Shown here piece by piece: positions 44,752-55,692 of a DNA stretch of 64,000 nucleotides. This stretch comes from Linnemannia elongata (Eukaryota; Mortierellomycota; Mortierellomycetes; Mortierellales; Mortierellaceae). Both the position numbers and the translations under genes were made by a program. Each line of letters opens with the position of its first letter. Position 1 is the first letter of the stretch. Under the pieces are notes generated by a model that did not search any database, had not been told where the DNA came from, and saw nothing but the letters and a program-made list of their open reading frames with translations. The stretch is taken from assembly GCA_036320915.1 (NCBI GenBank), contig JAXBDG010000006.1, positions 1,984,001 to 2,048,000 on the forward strand. Reading direction: 5' to 3'.

Positions 44752-46719
44752 CTAATGACGCTTCTTGAAGATCTTCTTCGAGATGCCCGCTCCATAAAGC
44801 ATCTCTTGGATCTGCATTCTCATAATTGGTCTCTTCTTCTGATCGCCACCCTTCTCGCCTTTAACCGGATCCGCCGAGAACGTCATCAAGGCCCGGAACT
44901 TGAGCAAAGGATCGTCCAGCGTGACCACAAACGCGTCGTAATGGTAATGCTCCAAGACGCTCGTGAGCTCGTTATACTTGTATGTCAACACTTCTTTCTT
45001 CTTGCCAGTCTTGGAATCCTCCTTCTCCTCGAGCTCAATAACAAACGAGCCAAACAAAGGGTCGGTGTATTCGCCCACATAAGCGCGGAGGTTGTTGGCA
45101 AAGGTGGCGGGCTTGTTGGGGATCTGAGGTGGGAGGAAACCCTGGCTGAGTTTTTTTGCGGTGGTGTAGTATTCCTTGACCTGGGGAACGGCCAACTCTT
45201 CAATCCAGTCTGAGGTTTTGTTGATGGGCAGGTCAAGCATGACGTCGGCGATTTGGATGGGGAGGTAGTAGCCGATTTGACTAATTTTGACAATGTTGGA
45301 GGTGCTGGCGATGACAAGGTCGTCGTCGGGGAACATGATCAGATCCGAAGTGTATCCTGAAGTCGCTCCGTCTAGATCGTAAAAAAGAAAGGAACCAAGA
45401 GAACAAAAGTATGTTAATATATGAATCATTCTCCAAGAATACTTGCTCCAGTTGTTGTTAGTTCAATGGACAGGCTTGAACATCAAAAAAGAAACGTACT
45501 GTGACGGTAGAAGATGTGGCCCTTGTACGAATCCAGCATCCATCCCAATCCGTAGGTCAAACTAGCTCCACGCCCATCACGTCGACCTCCATATGCTATA
45601 GTATGCGCAGTCAAAGTCTCCACGACCGAGGTCTTATTCAACACCTGCTTCCCATCCACAACCCCTAAATCCATCACCGTCTTGCCCCACTTCACCAAAT
45701 CCAACACATTCGAGTACAAGTCTCCGGCGGGTGCATAGGACATGTAGAGCTCTTCCAACGGCAGGACCTTGAACTCCCCCTTCTCGACAGCTTCATAGGA
45801 GACACCTTCATGAGGGAGGGCATAGTTATCCGGGTGGAGGCGTTTCATGGTATTCTGTGAAAAGCCGGTTTGGGAGAGTCCCAGGGGTCGAATGACCTTG
45901 TCCATGACGAGGTTTTCGTAGGATGTTCCGGCAACGTGGGCGGCGGCTTCTCCAGCGACGGCATACATGATGTTGTTATAGTTCATGGTGGTAGGTTGCT
46001 TTCGGGGGATGTCGTCGACGTAGCGGAGACGCTTGACCAGGTCGCGCCGGGAGGTCTTGGTTTTGTGCCAGTTGATCATGGTGTTAGGAAAGGTCTATGT
46101 ATTTTCATTAAAAAAAAAGAGAGATAAAAGAGGAGTCATGAGTGGTTTGGACGACAACAATGAAGAGTGAAATACAGTGGCATCAGAGTGAGAGGGATGG
46201 AGTTCACACGTAGGAGACTTACTGTGTGGTGGGACAACAAGTCGGCAAAGGTGAGCTGCGAGGTGAGGATGGGATCCTTGAGCTGGAAATCAGGCATGTA
46301 CTTGCTGATAGGCGTGGTATCCCAGTCCACTTTACCCTCCGCGACCAATTGGCCTACAGCCGTAGCCGTGAACGATTTTGTCACCGATCCAATGGGTTGG
46401 ACGGTCTGTTTATTAACAAATGTAAAGAATGCAACAACGTTAATCGTGATGGAAAAGCCATCCCCTATCACAGCAAAGTACAACCCCTTTGTGTTTAACA
46501 TACCTGCGCAGTGTAAGGATCGTTTTCGTTACGTTTTCCAAACCCCTCTGCAAAGACGACCTTGTTTTTGTGGAGGATCGCAATACCCATCCCGGGGACA
46601 CCGCATCGTTCCATGGCTCGCTTGACCGTCGAGCGGAGGTCATCTTCGTTTAGTTTGGCGGATTGGACTGCTGCCGAGAGGGATAAGAACATCACCAGAA
46701 GAGACTTGACGACCACCAT
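44752..46719 (-). CDS. Serine beta-lactamase-like hydrolase, copy B (secreted, motifs intact)
   Basis: Seen: exons 46719-46504, 46405-46223, 46094-45500 and 45371-44752, totalling 537 codons plus stop. An N-terminal signal peptide (KSLLVMFLSLSAAVQSA) leads into RCGVPGMGIAILH, then the nucleophile motif SVTK (79-82), the second motif YNN (172-174) inside NYNNIMYAVAGEAAAHV, and the third motif HNG (331-333) before SGYTSDL. The C-terminal 180 residues form a beta-rich domain (YVGEYTDPLFGSF, YKYNELTSVLEHY). Known: this fold covers class C beta-lactamases, D-aminopeptidases, esterases and LACTB-like proteins; eukaryotic members are mostly hydrolases of unknown substrate. Inferred: an extracellular or secretory-pathway serine hydrolase. 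It is a tandem sister of copy A, with identical intron layout. Confidence 0.9.
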
Positions 46720-47524
46720 TGTTGTTGTTGCTGTTTTGTTTTGTTTTGTTTGTTGTTTGTTTGTGCTTTGTTGTAGGAGTGCTGTGTTGCTGTTGTGCTT
46801 GTGTTTATGAGGAAAATGAAATGAAAATGCAAAACACAACCACCCTTTTATATTTTTTTGTTCATCTCAGAAAACCGACCGGACAGAATAAAAAAAAAAA
46901 AAACAGTTAATAAGGAAGTAAGGCCGACCGGGATGATGGCCTAACCTTTCCCTTCCGCGATGCCAACATGGCTAGTTTGGCTGACGCCAAGCTGCAATTA
47001 GTGCCACCCAGTGAGCTAGGCTGTAGCACACAAAAGAACAGGGCTGCGCAAAACGTGCATTAAACTCAAAAAAATGACAGAGACCGTGGCCATGGTGGAT
47101 CATTCTTGTGGATTATACCAATGGTGATGTCAATTAAAAACCCAGATTGCTCTTTCTTTACCGAGGAACGAGGAGGAGGGCTGCCCCAATTTACAAAAAG
47201 CTCACCGTTTTGCGCCCAACTTTTGTACCAGGCTTTCGTTTTCTGCAAACAACTGACTGTTGATCATCATTCATGAGAGTGTCTTCAGCTCGGATCGGTC
47301 TGATAAACCTATCACCCGCACACGTAACCGCGATGAGCATCTATTTCTATTATTCATAGAGAATATTATACAAAAGACATGTCCATGGCTTTTGCATATT
47401 TTATTCTCTCGCACGCATGTGCATGAGCTCACTTAACAAACAAACCGTCCGGCCTCGTCAACCTCCAAAGTCGAGACACAACCCAACCCCCTACAAAAAA
47501 AACTCCATAGCCCTCGTTCGACCT
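46720..47524. other. Spacer, 0.8 kb
   Basis: Holds the copy B promoter (TTGTTTTGTTTGT-rich on the plus strand near 46730-46770) and the 3' flank of the next gene. No other gene was recognised. Confidence 0.5.
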
Positions 47525-49444
47525 TCAAACAAAGGTCACATTGGCGGGACCATCAACTGCCTGGAGGTTAATCGAGCCCAAGGGGAGAGAATCGTCCTCG
47601 GCGCGCACTTTCTTGCCCTTCTTTAAAGTCCTCTCTGAATGGGTGAGTCGGAAGATGTGGTTGCTTCCGGGGTAGGGGTTCACTGTTGCGGTGTGGCGAC
47701 GTGAGGAGGCGATTGTCAGCTCTCCTATAAAGTAGTCCGTCTATTGAAAAGAGAGAAAAAAAAAGAGGAACGGAAAGTTGAAGGCAGGGGTGGTGGCAAT
47801 GCGGGAGGAGCAGGAAGCAGAAAGTCTGCTGAGCAAAAAAAAAAAAAAGGACTAGGAGGCGACAAATAAAACATGCGCATTATACATATTCCCTATATAC
47901 AAGCAAAAACAAAAATGAAACTCACCACTTCAAGGGCTGTGTTGCGGTCACTAACAGCATCCAGTATCAGCAACTGCAAACCCGGAATCTCAACACGTCC
48001 CTCAATCACTCCACCCTCCGCGCGAGCCATGACCATTACAAATCCACGGACAAACCACGGACCCAACAAACTCTCTCCTTCCTTCAACAGCATCCGGATA
48101 TTGCCCGCATGGGTGACCAGACTGAAGAAATGAACCACCTCGTCGTCGGCAGGGTACTCCTTGTCGACATCGAAGCTGAGCATCGTCTGGAGGGCGTTGA
48201 TTGTGATGTCGCCCTGCTGGGTCTCGATGTTGACTCGGACGGGTTTCCCTCTCTCGGAGGAGCCTAAATAGTCGATGTGGATGGAACCCTTTTGGTGGAT
48301 GCGGGCGTAGAGGTGTCCGACTTGCAAGGTTGGTGTCCTGTCGTCGCTGCCTTTGCTACCACTATTGCCGCCAAGGGTGATATCGCCCTCGTCAGTAGTA
48401 AGGTGCAACAGGTTGAATCGAGCTTTGGCAAGCGAGGACGACCCTTCGATGTTGAGAATAGACCCATCAATCGTCAGCTCACCTGCGAACCCAAGGGGCA
48501 CCTCAATCCTCAGTCGCAATCGTCCTGCAACAATGCTCTCCTCCTCTTCCTCTTCCTCTTCTTCCTCCTCCTCCTCCTCCTCTCCCTCTTCCTCTTTCTT
48601 TTTCTCCCGTCGTCCGTGTCCGCGTCCGTGCTCCTGCTTGTCATTGTTGTTGTTGTTCTTGATGTTGTCGGGAAGTTGGGAGTTGGAAGACGAAATAAAG
48701 AAATTCAAAAACGTCCCAGTGTCACTCTGGACCCTGTCCACCATCAGCGTGGGCTCCTTTTCGCCTCTCACCAAATCGTTATCCCAAACAACAACAGTGT
48801 TGTCATCTCCTCTTCCTCCTCCTGCTTCTTCACCTCGAGAAACCTTGGCCTCGAGGACATGAATCGTCAACGCACGAACGTTGACAGATTCAATCAACAC
48901 ATCACTCACAAGCCCTCCCTTTCCCTTCCTCCTCCCCACTTTCCCCTGCCCTCCTCCCTCCTTCCTGAAGGTACCAAGCTGTATCCTGACTTTAGAATCC
49001 TTCACCACCATCTTTGACGGAACCACGTGGACCCCATCACCGTCATTATTGAAGGGTACGAACAGGGCCACCAATATGGTGGCGACAAAGATGAGGATCG
49101 AGACAGTAAAGAGTGCACATCGCACCAGACGACTACGAGGCGGCGTGTTGCCTCTTGTGTCCTGGGCTGTTGTTCCTAACAAGGGGGCTGTTATTGGCGA
49201 GAGAGATGTAGAAAGTTGTGAAGGTAGGGGGAGGTGAGAGGTGTGTAAGGTGGGGGAAGGCGTGAGAACATTTCTTTGGGTGCGATAGGTTGGCTGTGGT
49301 TCTTTTCTGTCACTTTGTCAGGCTCAAGGCTGACTCTGAATACTATGTAGTTCAGCCTCCTCTTTTCTCTAGTCTTCAACAAGCAGGACAAGTAAAAAAA
49401 AAAAGGCACTTACTCTGTTCGTTATGTGAATGTCCTTGCTCCAT
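47525..49444 (-). CDS. Single-pass membrane protein with polyglutamate tract, unknown family
   Basis: Seen: three exons, 49444-49414, 49187-47926 and 47740-47525, summing to 502 codons plus stop. Exon 1 gives ATG plus nine residues (MEQGHSHNEQ); the second exon has no ATG of its own near its start, which supports this model. The first 25 residues are cytosolic-like (TPLLGTT), then one membrane helix (CALFTVSILIFVATILVALFV). The large C-terminal part is beta-rich, with LTIDGSILNIEG, NLLHLTTDEGDITLGG and VRVNIETQQGDITINA. These recurring G-D-I-T turns resemble beta-helix or adhesin-like (DUF4097-type) repeats. A run of about 20 acidic residues (KKKEEEGEEEE onward) sits mid-protein. Inferred: type II membrane protein with a lumenal or extracellular beta-solenoid. 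No catalytic motif was seen. Confidence 0.75.
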
Positions 49445-49771
49445 GGTTCGTATGTTTGTGTTAGTTATGAGAAAGGGGGTCGAGTGATGGTTTGTGGGAG
49501 GAAGAAGACAAGGAAGAAGGAAACAATTGTTCAGAGTTTACCGACAATTTTTTTTATTTTTTTATTTTTATTTTTATTTTGCTAATCGCAAAAAATCAAA
49601 ACAGGAAAAATAATAAACGCTCGAACCCTATGGTCTCGCATTTTCCCAGGGGTACAGGGCAGGGGAGAGGGTGAGAACAACCACCAAGGGAAACTGAGGA
49701 GAGAAAGGGGAAAAGAGTAAAGCAGGACAACCGACACGAGTGTGAGAGAAAAGGTATAGCGTTTTTTACGT
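49445..49771. other. Spacer, 0.33 kb
   Basis: Promoter side of the polyglutamate membrane protein and 3' end of the anoctamin gene. T/A-rich with TTTTTA repeats at 49550-49580. Nothing else was seen. Confidence 0.45.
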
Positions 49772-52700
49772 TCAGTGAGTCTTGAAGCAAGACTGGATCG
49801 CTTGAGCACCCAGATCTCCTCCAGACTCAACACCACCACCACCACCACCAAGCAGCGACGAAGACGAAGACGAACGCATGACCCGGTAATCTCCCTCCGA
49901 GAACCGACCGCTCACAGATCCCCTCAACGAACCCGTATCGACCCCAGAATCAGATCCTGAATAGTTCCCACCTCCTGCACCCTCTGTCAAATCAGCCTCT
50001 AAGGTAGTCCGCCCAATGGCGCTATTCAACCGCGTCAACCACGACGCCTTGATCCCATACTCCTTCCTATAACTCGACAAATCAGCCTCCGTCGGGATAC
50101 TTTCTAGAATGGTCCTTACAGTCCACCTCAAACCCAGGTACACATGCTCAGACGCCACAACACACAGTAACATCATCCCAAGACTCAACCGCGAACTGAC
50201 ATCGGCTCCTGTGATATCCTTGTGGTCGGTCGCACCTCGGAAGAGGTAGAGCATGGACGCATTGGTAAGGGACGAGAACCAGGTCAGGTGTTGGAGATGG
50301 TCGATCCAGGGTCCGATACTGTCTGTTCTTGAGGGGATGGGTCGTCGGGTATGGAAACAGATCTTGGCTGCGTCTGAACGCAATTCGACCCAATTGTTGA
50401 TAAACGCACATAGACCCGTCAATGGCCAGATCACACTAAACAAGGATACAAATCCAAACTACAATAGAAAAGACCAAAGAGAACGTTAGTTATTGTCATT
50501 TGGTGCCCGATAACACTATAACAGCAACGAAATTGTTCAAGGGCTTAGTAAATGGCACGAACCTGCTCGACCATTTCGGCATAGTCTTCGTTGACATCAT
50601 AAACAGGCAGATCAACCTGGTTCTGAACAGTCCTCAGAAACTTCCTGACCTCCTCCGAATCCTGACCCCCAAAATCATCCACAGTCGCCTCATCCTCTCC
50701 ATCTTGCTCATGATGCTGGTGCAACACCTCAGAGACCTCCCTCTGGACCTTAGCAGCACCCGTCATCAACTTCCGCGACATCCATGGGAAAATCGTCTCG
50801 CTGAAAAAAGAAATAACCTGATTCGAGACCATGAACGCCCTCAATCGATCCTTGAGCATACTGGGTTCAATTGCGACCGTCGCAAAGGGGAGTCCGTAAC
50901 TTTGAAGAATCGCAATGACACGGGGGCCAAAGGGGATGTAGACGTAGGCTGTGAGAAGGACGGATAGGTAACTGTTGAGAACTTTGAAGATGAAAACCTT
51001 TTGGACTAGGTGGTAGTCATACGTCCCGTCTGTCTCGTAGTTTTCGAAATCCGTCAGGCTTTTGGCGATGTCGTTGCATAGATCCTCGACGTAAGGCATA
51101 GCCAGAGTAAACAAGACTGTTGGCAGGTAGACCTAATATGGAGCCGAATCAATGGTTAGGAACGTTGGACATCTTCATTGCATTCAACTTCAGCCAAGAG
51201 CGGAAAATGAAAAAATGGAGCTGGCAAAAACTTACCAAGACCTCTTTCATGTATCCACCATAGTAAACTTCCAAAAAGACCTCCACGCCAAACATAAAAG
51301 TGACCAGGACAGAGAGCGCCAAAGCGCCTGCAAAGATGACCGGCAACCCAGCAACCTTCCTTGCCCACCTCTTCCATGGCGAAAAGAAAGCCTTTTGTTC
51401 TCCTGTCACAGGGTCCGTCACAATCGAATCGCCCTTGAACGCGGGTCGTCTGGTCTCAGATTTGGTGACATTGCGGACGCCCCAGACAAGAGCCAGTTCC
51501 TTTTCGCGCCTCTTCCAGCATTCGATGTAGAAAACGGCCCATACGAGGACACAGGCGCTGTAAAATGTCGAGAAGGGTCGTCCAAAGAACTGGATAATGA
51601 TGCCGAGGGCGGTGGGGAAGATGAGCCAGACAAAGTAGTTTTCGAGGTACTGGAAATAGAAGGTGACCTTTTCGCCAAAGTGGTCTCGGATCTGAGTAAA
51701 GTCCGCCTGGTTGACCAGCCATTTCATTGACCATGTCCTTAGCCATGTCTAATTGCGAGTGAACAAAAGAGCGTGTGTGTGTTTGTGAGTGTTGTTTTTC
51801 TCAAGCACCCACTCGCCCATGCAAGACAAGAGACTTAATATCAGTTTCAATTGGCGATATTTTTTTCATTCTTTTCAGATGTACGCAAAAACAATGTTCC
51901 CAGGTTTCGGTATTTGGATCATTGAAGGGTGACGATGATGTACACCGAATAATAAAAAAAAAAACACACAGCCCGCAAATGAACAGCATTTCCCCCCGCG
52001 GACATTTCTCTCCTCTCTTGAACCATGCGCCCTCAGAAAGCGTACCTTGTTGAACTCCTTGTCGTGAAGAGGCAGAATACTCTCAACATACTCATTGTCG
52101 GTCGGATAAATGCCCGCTCCGCCCTCACTGGGTTGTGCTGTAATGAGATCATGGATCAATCGGATCCTGTCCGCCTCTGTCAGATCGTCCAGCGATTGAT
52201 CCCGATCCTTGGCTGGCTTCAGCATCTCTTCAGCCTCGGCCGTGTCCGCCACCTTGACTCCTGTCAACCAGTCGTGGATCCTATGGTGTTTGTATGTTGT
52301 AAAAATAATCAGCATCCATGCACATGCAAACAGGAGAAGGAATTTTCACCAGGAGTCGTTACTATTCTTGTCCTTGCACTCGCTTCCCTCCTACCCCCAC
52401 ACCCCTTGTTCTTGCTCCCCTCCCTTTCCTCCTCATCTCATATCCCCCCCTCGCTCGATCGCTCGGACAGATATATTCATAAAAGTTACCCTTTTTAAAA
52501 AAATCGTCCTGCAACACAAACCAAAGTCAATCAAGTAAAAGTCGCCTTACCCATTCCTGATAGCCTCGCGCTTAAGAACCGCCCACGGACAAAGTACAAA
52601 GATCAACACCGTAGCCTCTTTGCTGCTGCCTTGCCTCGCACTAGTACTGGGTCGGGATTCGTATTTGAGCCCAACGTTCGTCAGCTTATTCAACACGTCT

Positions 52701-53257
52701 TGGTAAGCCTCCATAGTCTCCTCTCCGAGTTGTTGTGCTTTGCTTTGGTGGGTTTTGGAGGCTTTGGAGGAGGGCCGTTTGAACTTGAACACGATGACCA
52801 GATCTGCGTAGAGATCGCGCGATTTGGTACATGGTCCTCGTACTTCTTCTTGTTGTTGTGGTTGTTGTTGATGTTGTTGTTGTTGCTGCTGCTTTTGGCG
52901 CTGTGCTTGTGCTAGTTGGTGTTGTTGAAGGGTAAGGAGTTGCTTTTTGCTGCGTCTTTTTGTCAGACGTTGGTGTGGGTGTGGATGGTGTCCACGTGAG
53001 GTAGAGGTTGAGAAAGAAGAAGGAGAGGAGGAAGGAGGGCCATGAGCTTCAGTCGAACTGTGTCGAGTTTCGAGGTATATGTCGTAAAATTGCAGGGTCT
53101 TGGTATCTGTCGTTGTAGTTGTTGTTGTTGTAGTGGTGGTGGTGTGGACTATGTCTTGTTGTTGTTGCTGTTGATGAAGGAGTTGCCTGGAGGAGGGTTG
53201 GCGTTTTTGTGGCCCGCTGTGCCGTTTGCCGTTGTTGTTATTATTAGAGTGCTTCAT
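49772..53257 (-). CDS. Anoctamin / TMEM16 family membrane protein (Ist2-like)
   Basis: Seen: five exons, 53257-52551, 52280-52046, 51748-51236, 51132-50563 and 50458-49772, totalling 903 codons plus stop. The N-terminal 130 residues are low-complexity: asparagine, glutamine, threonine (12 in a row) and histidine runs. A cytosolic domain follows, then the TMEM16 core: FGEKVTFYFQYLENYFVWLIFP (helix 1), ECWKRREKELALVWG, the KVFIFKVLNSYLSVLLTAYVYIPFG segment shared by the family, and FINNWVELRSDAAK near the last helices. The tail is Ser/Gly-rich. Known: fungal members include yeast Ist2, which tethers cortical ER to the plasma membrane, and Aspergillus afTMEM16, a calcium-activated scramblase. 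Inferred: lipid scramblase or ER-plasma membrane tether. Intron 4 uses the donor GTTCGT. Confidence 0.92.
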
Positions 53258-53836
53258 GTCTATGGTTCTTTATCCTAGAACTGGCAAGAGTGGGAGTGTG
53301 GGTGGGAGTGAAGGGTGAGTGGGGAAGGAGAGGGTGGGAAGAAGGAGGAGTGAGTGTGGAGAAAGGAAAGAAAGGAAGAAAGGAAGAAGAGGAAGAAAGG
53401 AAGAAAGAGGGAGAAAAAGAGAAGAGGAAAGAGCAATGAGCAAAGAGGAAAGAAGGAAGAAAGAAAGGACCAACGTTCGCTTCTCCCGCTGATGTATTTA
53501 TTCCAAAGATGGGATGGGACGGGCATGGTTGACTTCCGACTGATTTTCCTTTTGGAGTCATTTCACGCCCCCTGGACACCTTTCCCCGTAAGAGCCTGGA
53601 TGCAATTGAATAAAGGCTGTTGTTGGACAAAGCCAAATGGCGTTTAGTATCCCAACTATATACATATATATACTTGATTGGCAATTAGGGTGAACAGCGA
53701 CCACTCGATTATCATCTTCAATGTCATTTCTCTTGATGCAGCCAGGCTGCCGTTTGCTTTACTCACAGCGCATGGCGCATATGTACATAGAATAGACTCG
53801 CTTTATGATCACAAAAATAAACACAGGAATTCCCAC
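53258..53836. other. Spacer with GGAAAGAA-type purine repeats
   Basis: 579 bp between the anoctamin start and the aminotransferase stop. The part 53280-53470 is an almost pure A/G tract on the plus strand (pyrimidine leader on the anoctamin strand). An alternating TATATA stretch lies at about 53655-53672. No gene was recognised. Confidence 0.5.
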
Positions 53837-55344
53837 CTAAGCCTCCTCGGCATTGAGCTCTTCAATAACTTCCTTCCAGACACGGCCAAGGTGCTCGAAG
53901 TCACTCAACTCAAGGTAGATCTGCGACGACACTCGGGTCCAGAAATACCCTCCGTGCTTGTAACTCGGCGCGAAAAGATTATACTTATCCAGCAACAGTC
54001 GAATCAGATAGTCTGGCGTCTCGATCTTGGGATGGTTGATGTTCTTGATCGGCAATCGAACATTGACCATGTTTCCGACCTGTTGCTCATGGGGTGTCAA
54101 GACATTGGTCCCCAAGATCTCGGCCATCTTCTCACCACCCTCGACCGCCAGGCGATGACAATAGTGAATAATTGCGTCCTCTCCGTACTGCTTGCGGAAC
54201 TCCAGTGCACCCTCGATCGACAAGATGGTCGAGTAATCCATGGTCCCGTTCCAGGAGAACTCGAGCTCAAAACCGCCAGACTTGTAGTCTCCCTGGATCG
54301 CCGTCGGATGGACCAAACTTTGGAACCGCTTGGGGACAAAGAGAACCGCAGACCCGCGAACACTGTATAACCACTTGTGGCAATTAGTGATCAAAAAGTC
54401 CGGGTTGAGGTATGTCAAGTCAATAGGCACCTGTCCGATCGCATGGGCGGCATCGACAAAGACCAGAATCCCATATGACTTCAACATGTCGACCAGAGCC
54501 TTGATCGGGTGCAACACCGCGGGGACCGACGAAATCCAATCGATCATCGCCAGCCGAATCCTCGACCCATCCTTCCTTGCCAAGTGGTCCTGAATCGTCT
54601 TCTCAACCTGGAAGACAATCTCGTGGTCGGTCAATGGCATCACGATGGGAACCTCGACGATCTGGACATCCTTGTGGGTATCACAGATGTAGTGGACGGT
54701 TTTGTCGACAGATACATAACCCGTTGAGAGTTGAAGGATCCTGTCACCTGGTGCGAATTCGAGGCTGCGAAGGATTGTGTTGACGCCGACTGTTGTGTTC
54801 TGGACGAGTGCAAGTTCGTCCTTGTCGCAATTCATGAACTCTGCTAGCTGTGCTCGTACTTTTGTCAATGCTGGCTTCAGATCCAAGCGCACCCAACGAT
54901 CTATTTTGTTTCATTTGAGTGTGTAAAAAAATGGCATTAAGTGACACAGGCAAGTGGAATTTTTTGATTTCAAGGGTCCTAGCGAGGAAGAGGCATGTTT
55001 GGTTACGTACCTGGATTTTCCTCTGCCCTGTTGTGCCACTTCATCATGTTTTCCTGAACAGACCGAGTAAACGTTCCTATGGTACAAAAAAATAAGACGA
55101 CAAGGCATACCGTGAGCAATTGACCAATTGGCACAGCATTCTCTTCAAAAAGGCCAATGAACAAGGGTCAGTGGGTGAAGTACGAACCATAGGAACCGTG
55201 ATTGAACTCAGTCTTGCCCTCAGGCATGAAAAAGTTCTTGCGTTGCTTGTGACCAAAGGGTCCTGGTTGCGCTGGGGTCGGCAAAGTCGATGAATGGGTG
55301 TCATGGGTCGGTGCTGATGAGCCCTGTGGATGAGACGACGACAT
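53837..55344 (-). CDS. PLP-dependent class V aminotransferase, isopenicillin-N-epimerase-like
   Basis: Seen: exons 55344-55188, 55076-55011 and 54900-53837, totalling 428 codons plus stop. After about 35 polar residues comes FNHGSYGTFTRSV, the substrate-side loop of this family. Then come NTTVGVNTILRSL, IDWISSVPAVLHPI and VDAAHAIGQVPIDL (the Asp that contacts the PLP ring nitrogen). NCHKWLYSVRGSAVL carries the Schiff-base lysine at about 249. The C-terminus has SYKHGGYFWTRVSSQIY. Known: class V enzymes include cysteine desulfurases and isopenicillin N epimerases; fungal proteins of this subgroup are usually annotated by that similarity without proof of substrate. No beta-lactam biosynthesis genes are nearby, so a general amino-acid lyase or epimerase is more likely. 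Intron 1 uses the donor GTTCGT. Confidence 0.88.
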
Positions 55345-55692
55345 CTTGAATAATAAATGAGTGACGAAGGGTAAAGTAAGTGATGGAGGTTGATGAAGAG
55401 AGAAAGAAAGGGACCAAGTGGAAGAGGGGATAAGGAGAAGGGGTTGTAGGAAGAGTGAGAAAAAAGCGGAGGAAGGTAAAAGAAACAAAAGAAAGGGACA
55501 GACTGACGCCTTTTCGCTGAAGCGTGTTGTTCTAACCCGCGTAGTGCACCTGCACTTGCATGGTTGCCTTAAAAGTCGCGCTGTCGTCTCTCTACTCTTT
55601 TATTTGTTTCCTTTCTGCCTCTGTTTGTTTTTTGTTGGGCTAATGGGTGAGAAAGTGGGTCAATTGCGATGGAAAGGGCTACTAGGGTAAAG
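55345..55692. other. Spacer, 0.35 kb
   Basis: Promoter of the aminotransferase and 3' end of the DUF4203-like gene. A/G-rich on the plus strand at 55380-55500 (pyrimidine leader on the gene strand). Nothing else was seen. Confidence 0.45.

Noticed and set aside
48277..49017. 246-codon plus-strand frame with poly-Leu/Phe runs
   Set aside because: It is the reverse complement of the polyglutamate tract region; composition artefact.
53837..55344. Penicillin-pathway gene cluster suggested by the isopenicillin-N-epimerase-like enzyme
   Set aside because: No peptide synthetase, isopenicillin synthase or expandase nearby. The beta-lactamase-like pair 7 kb away is a general hydrolase family, not evidence of a resistance cluster.
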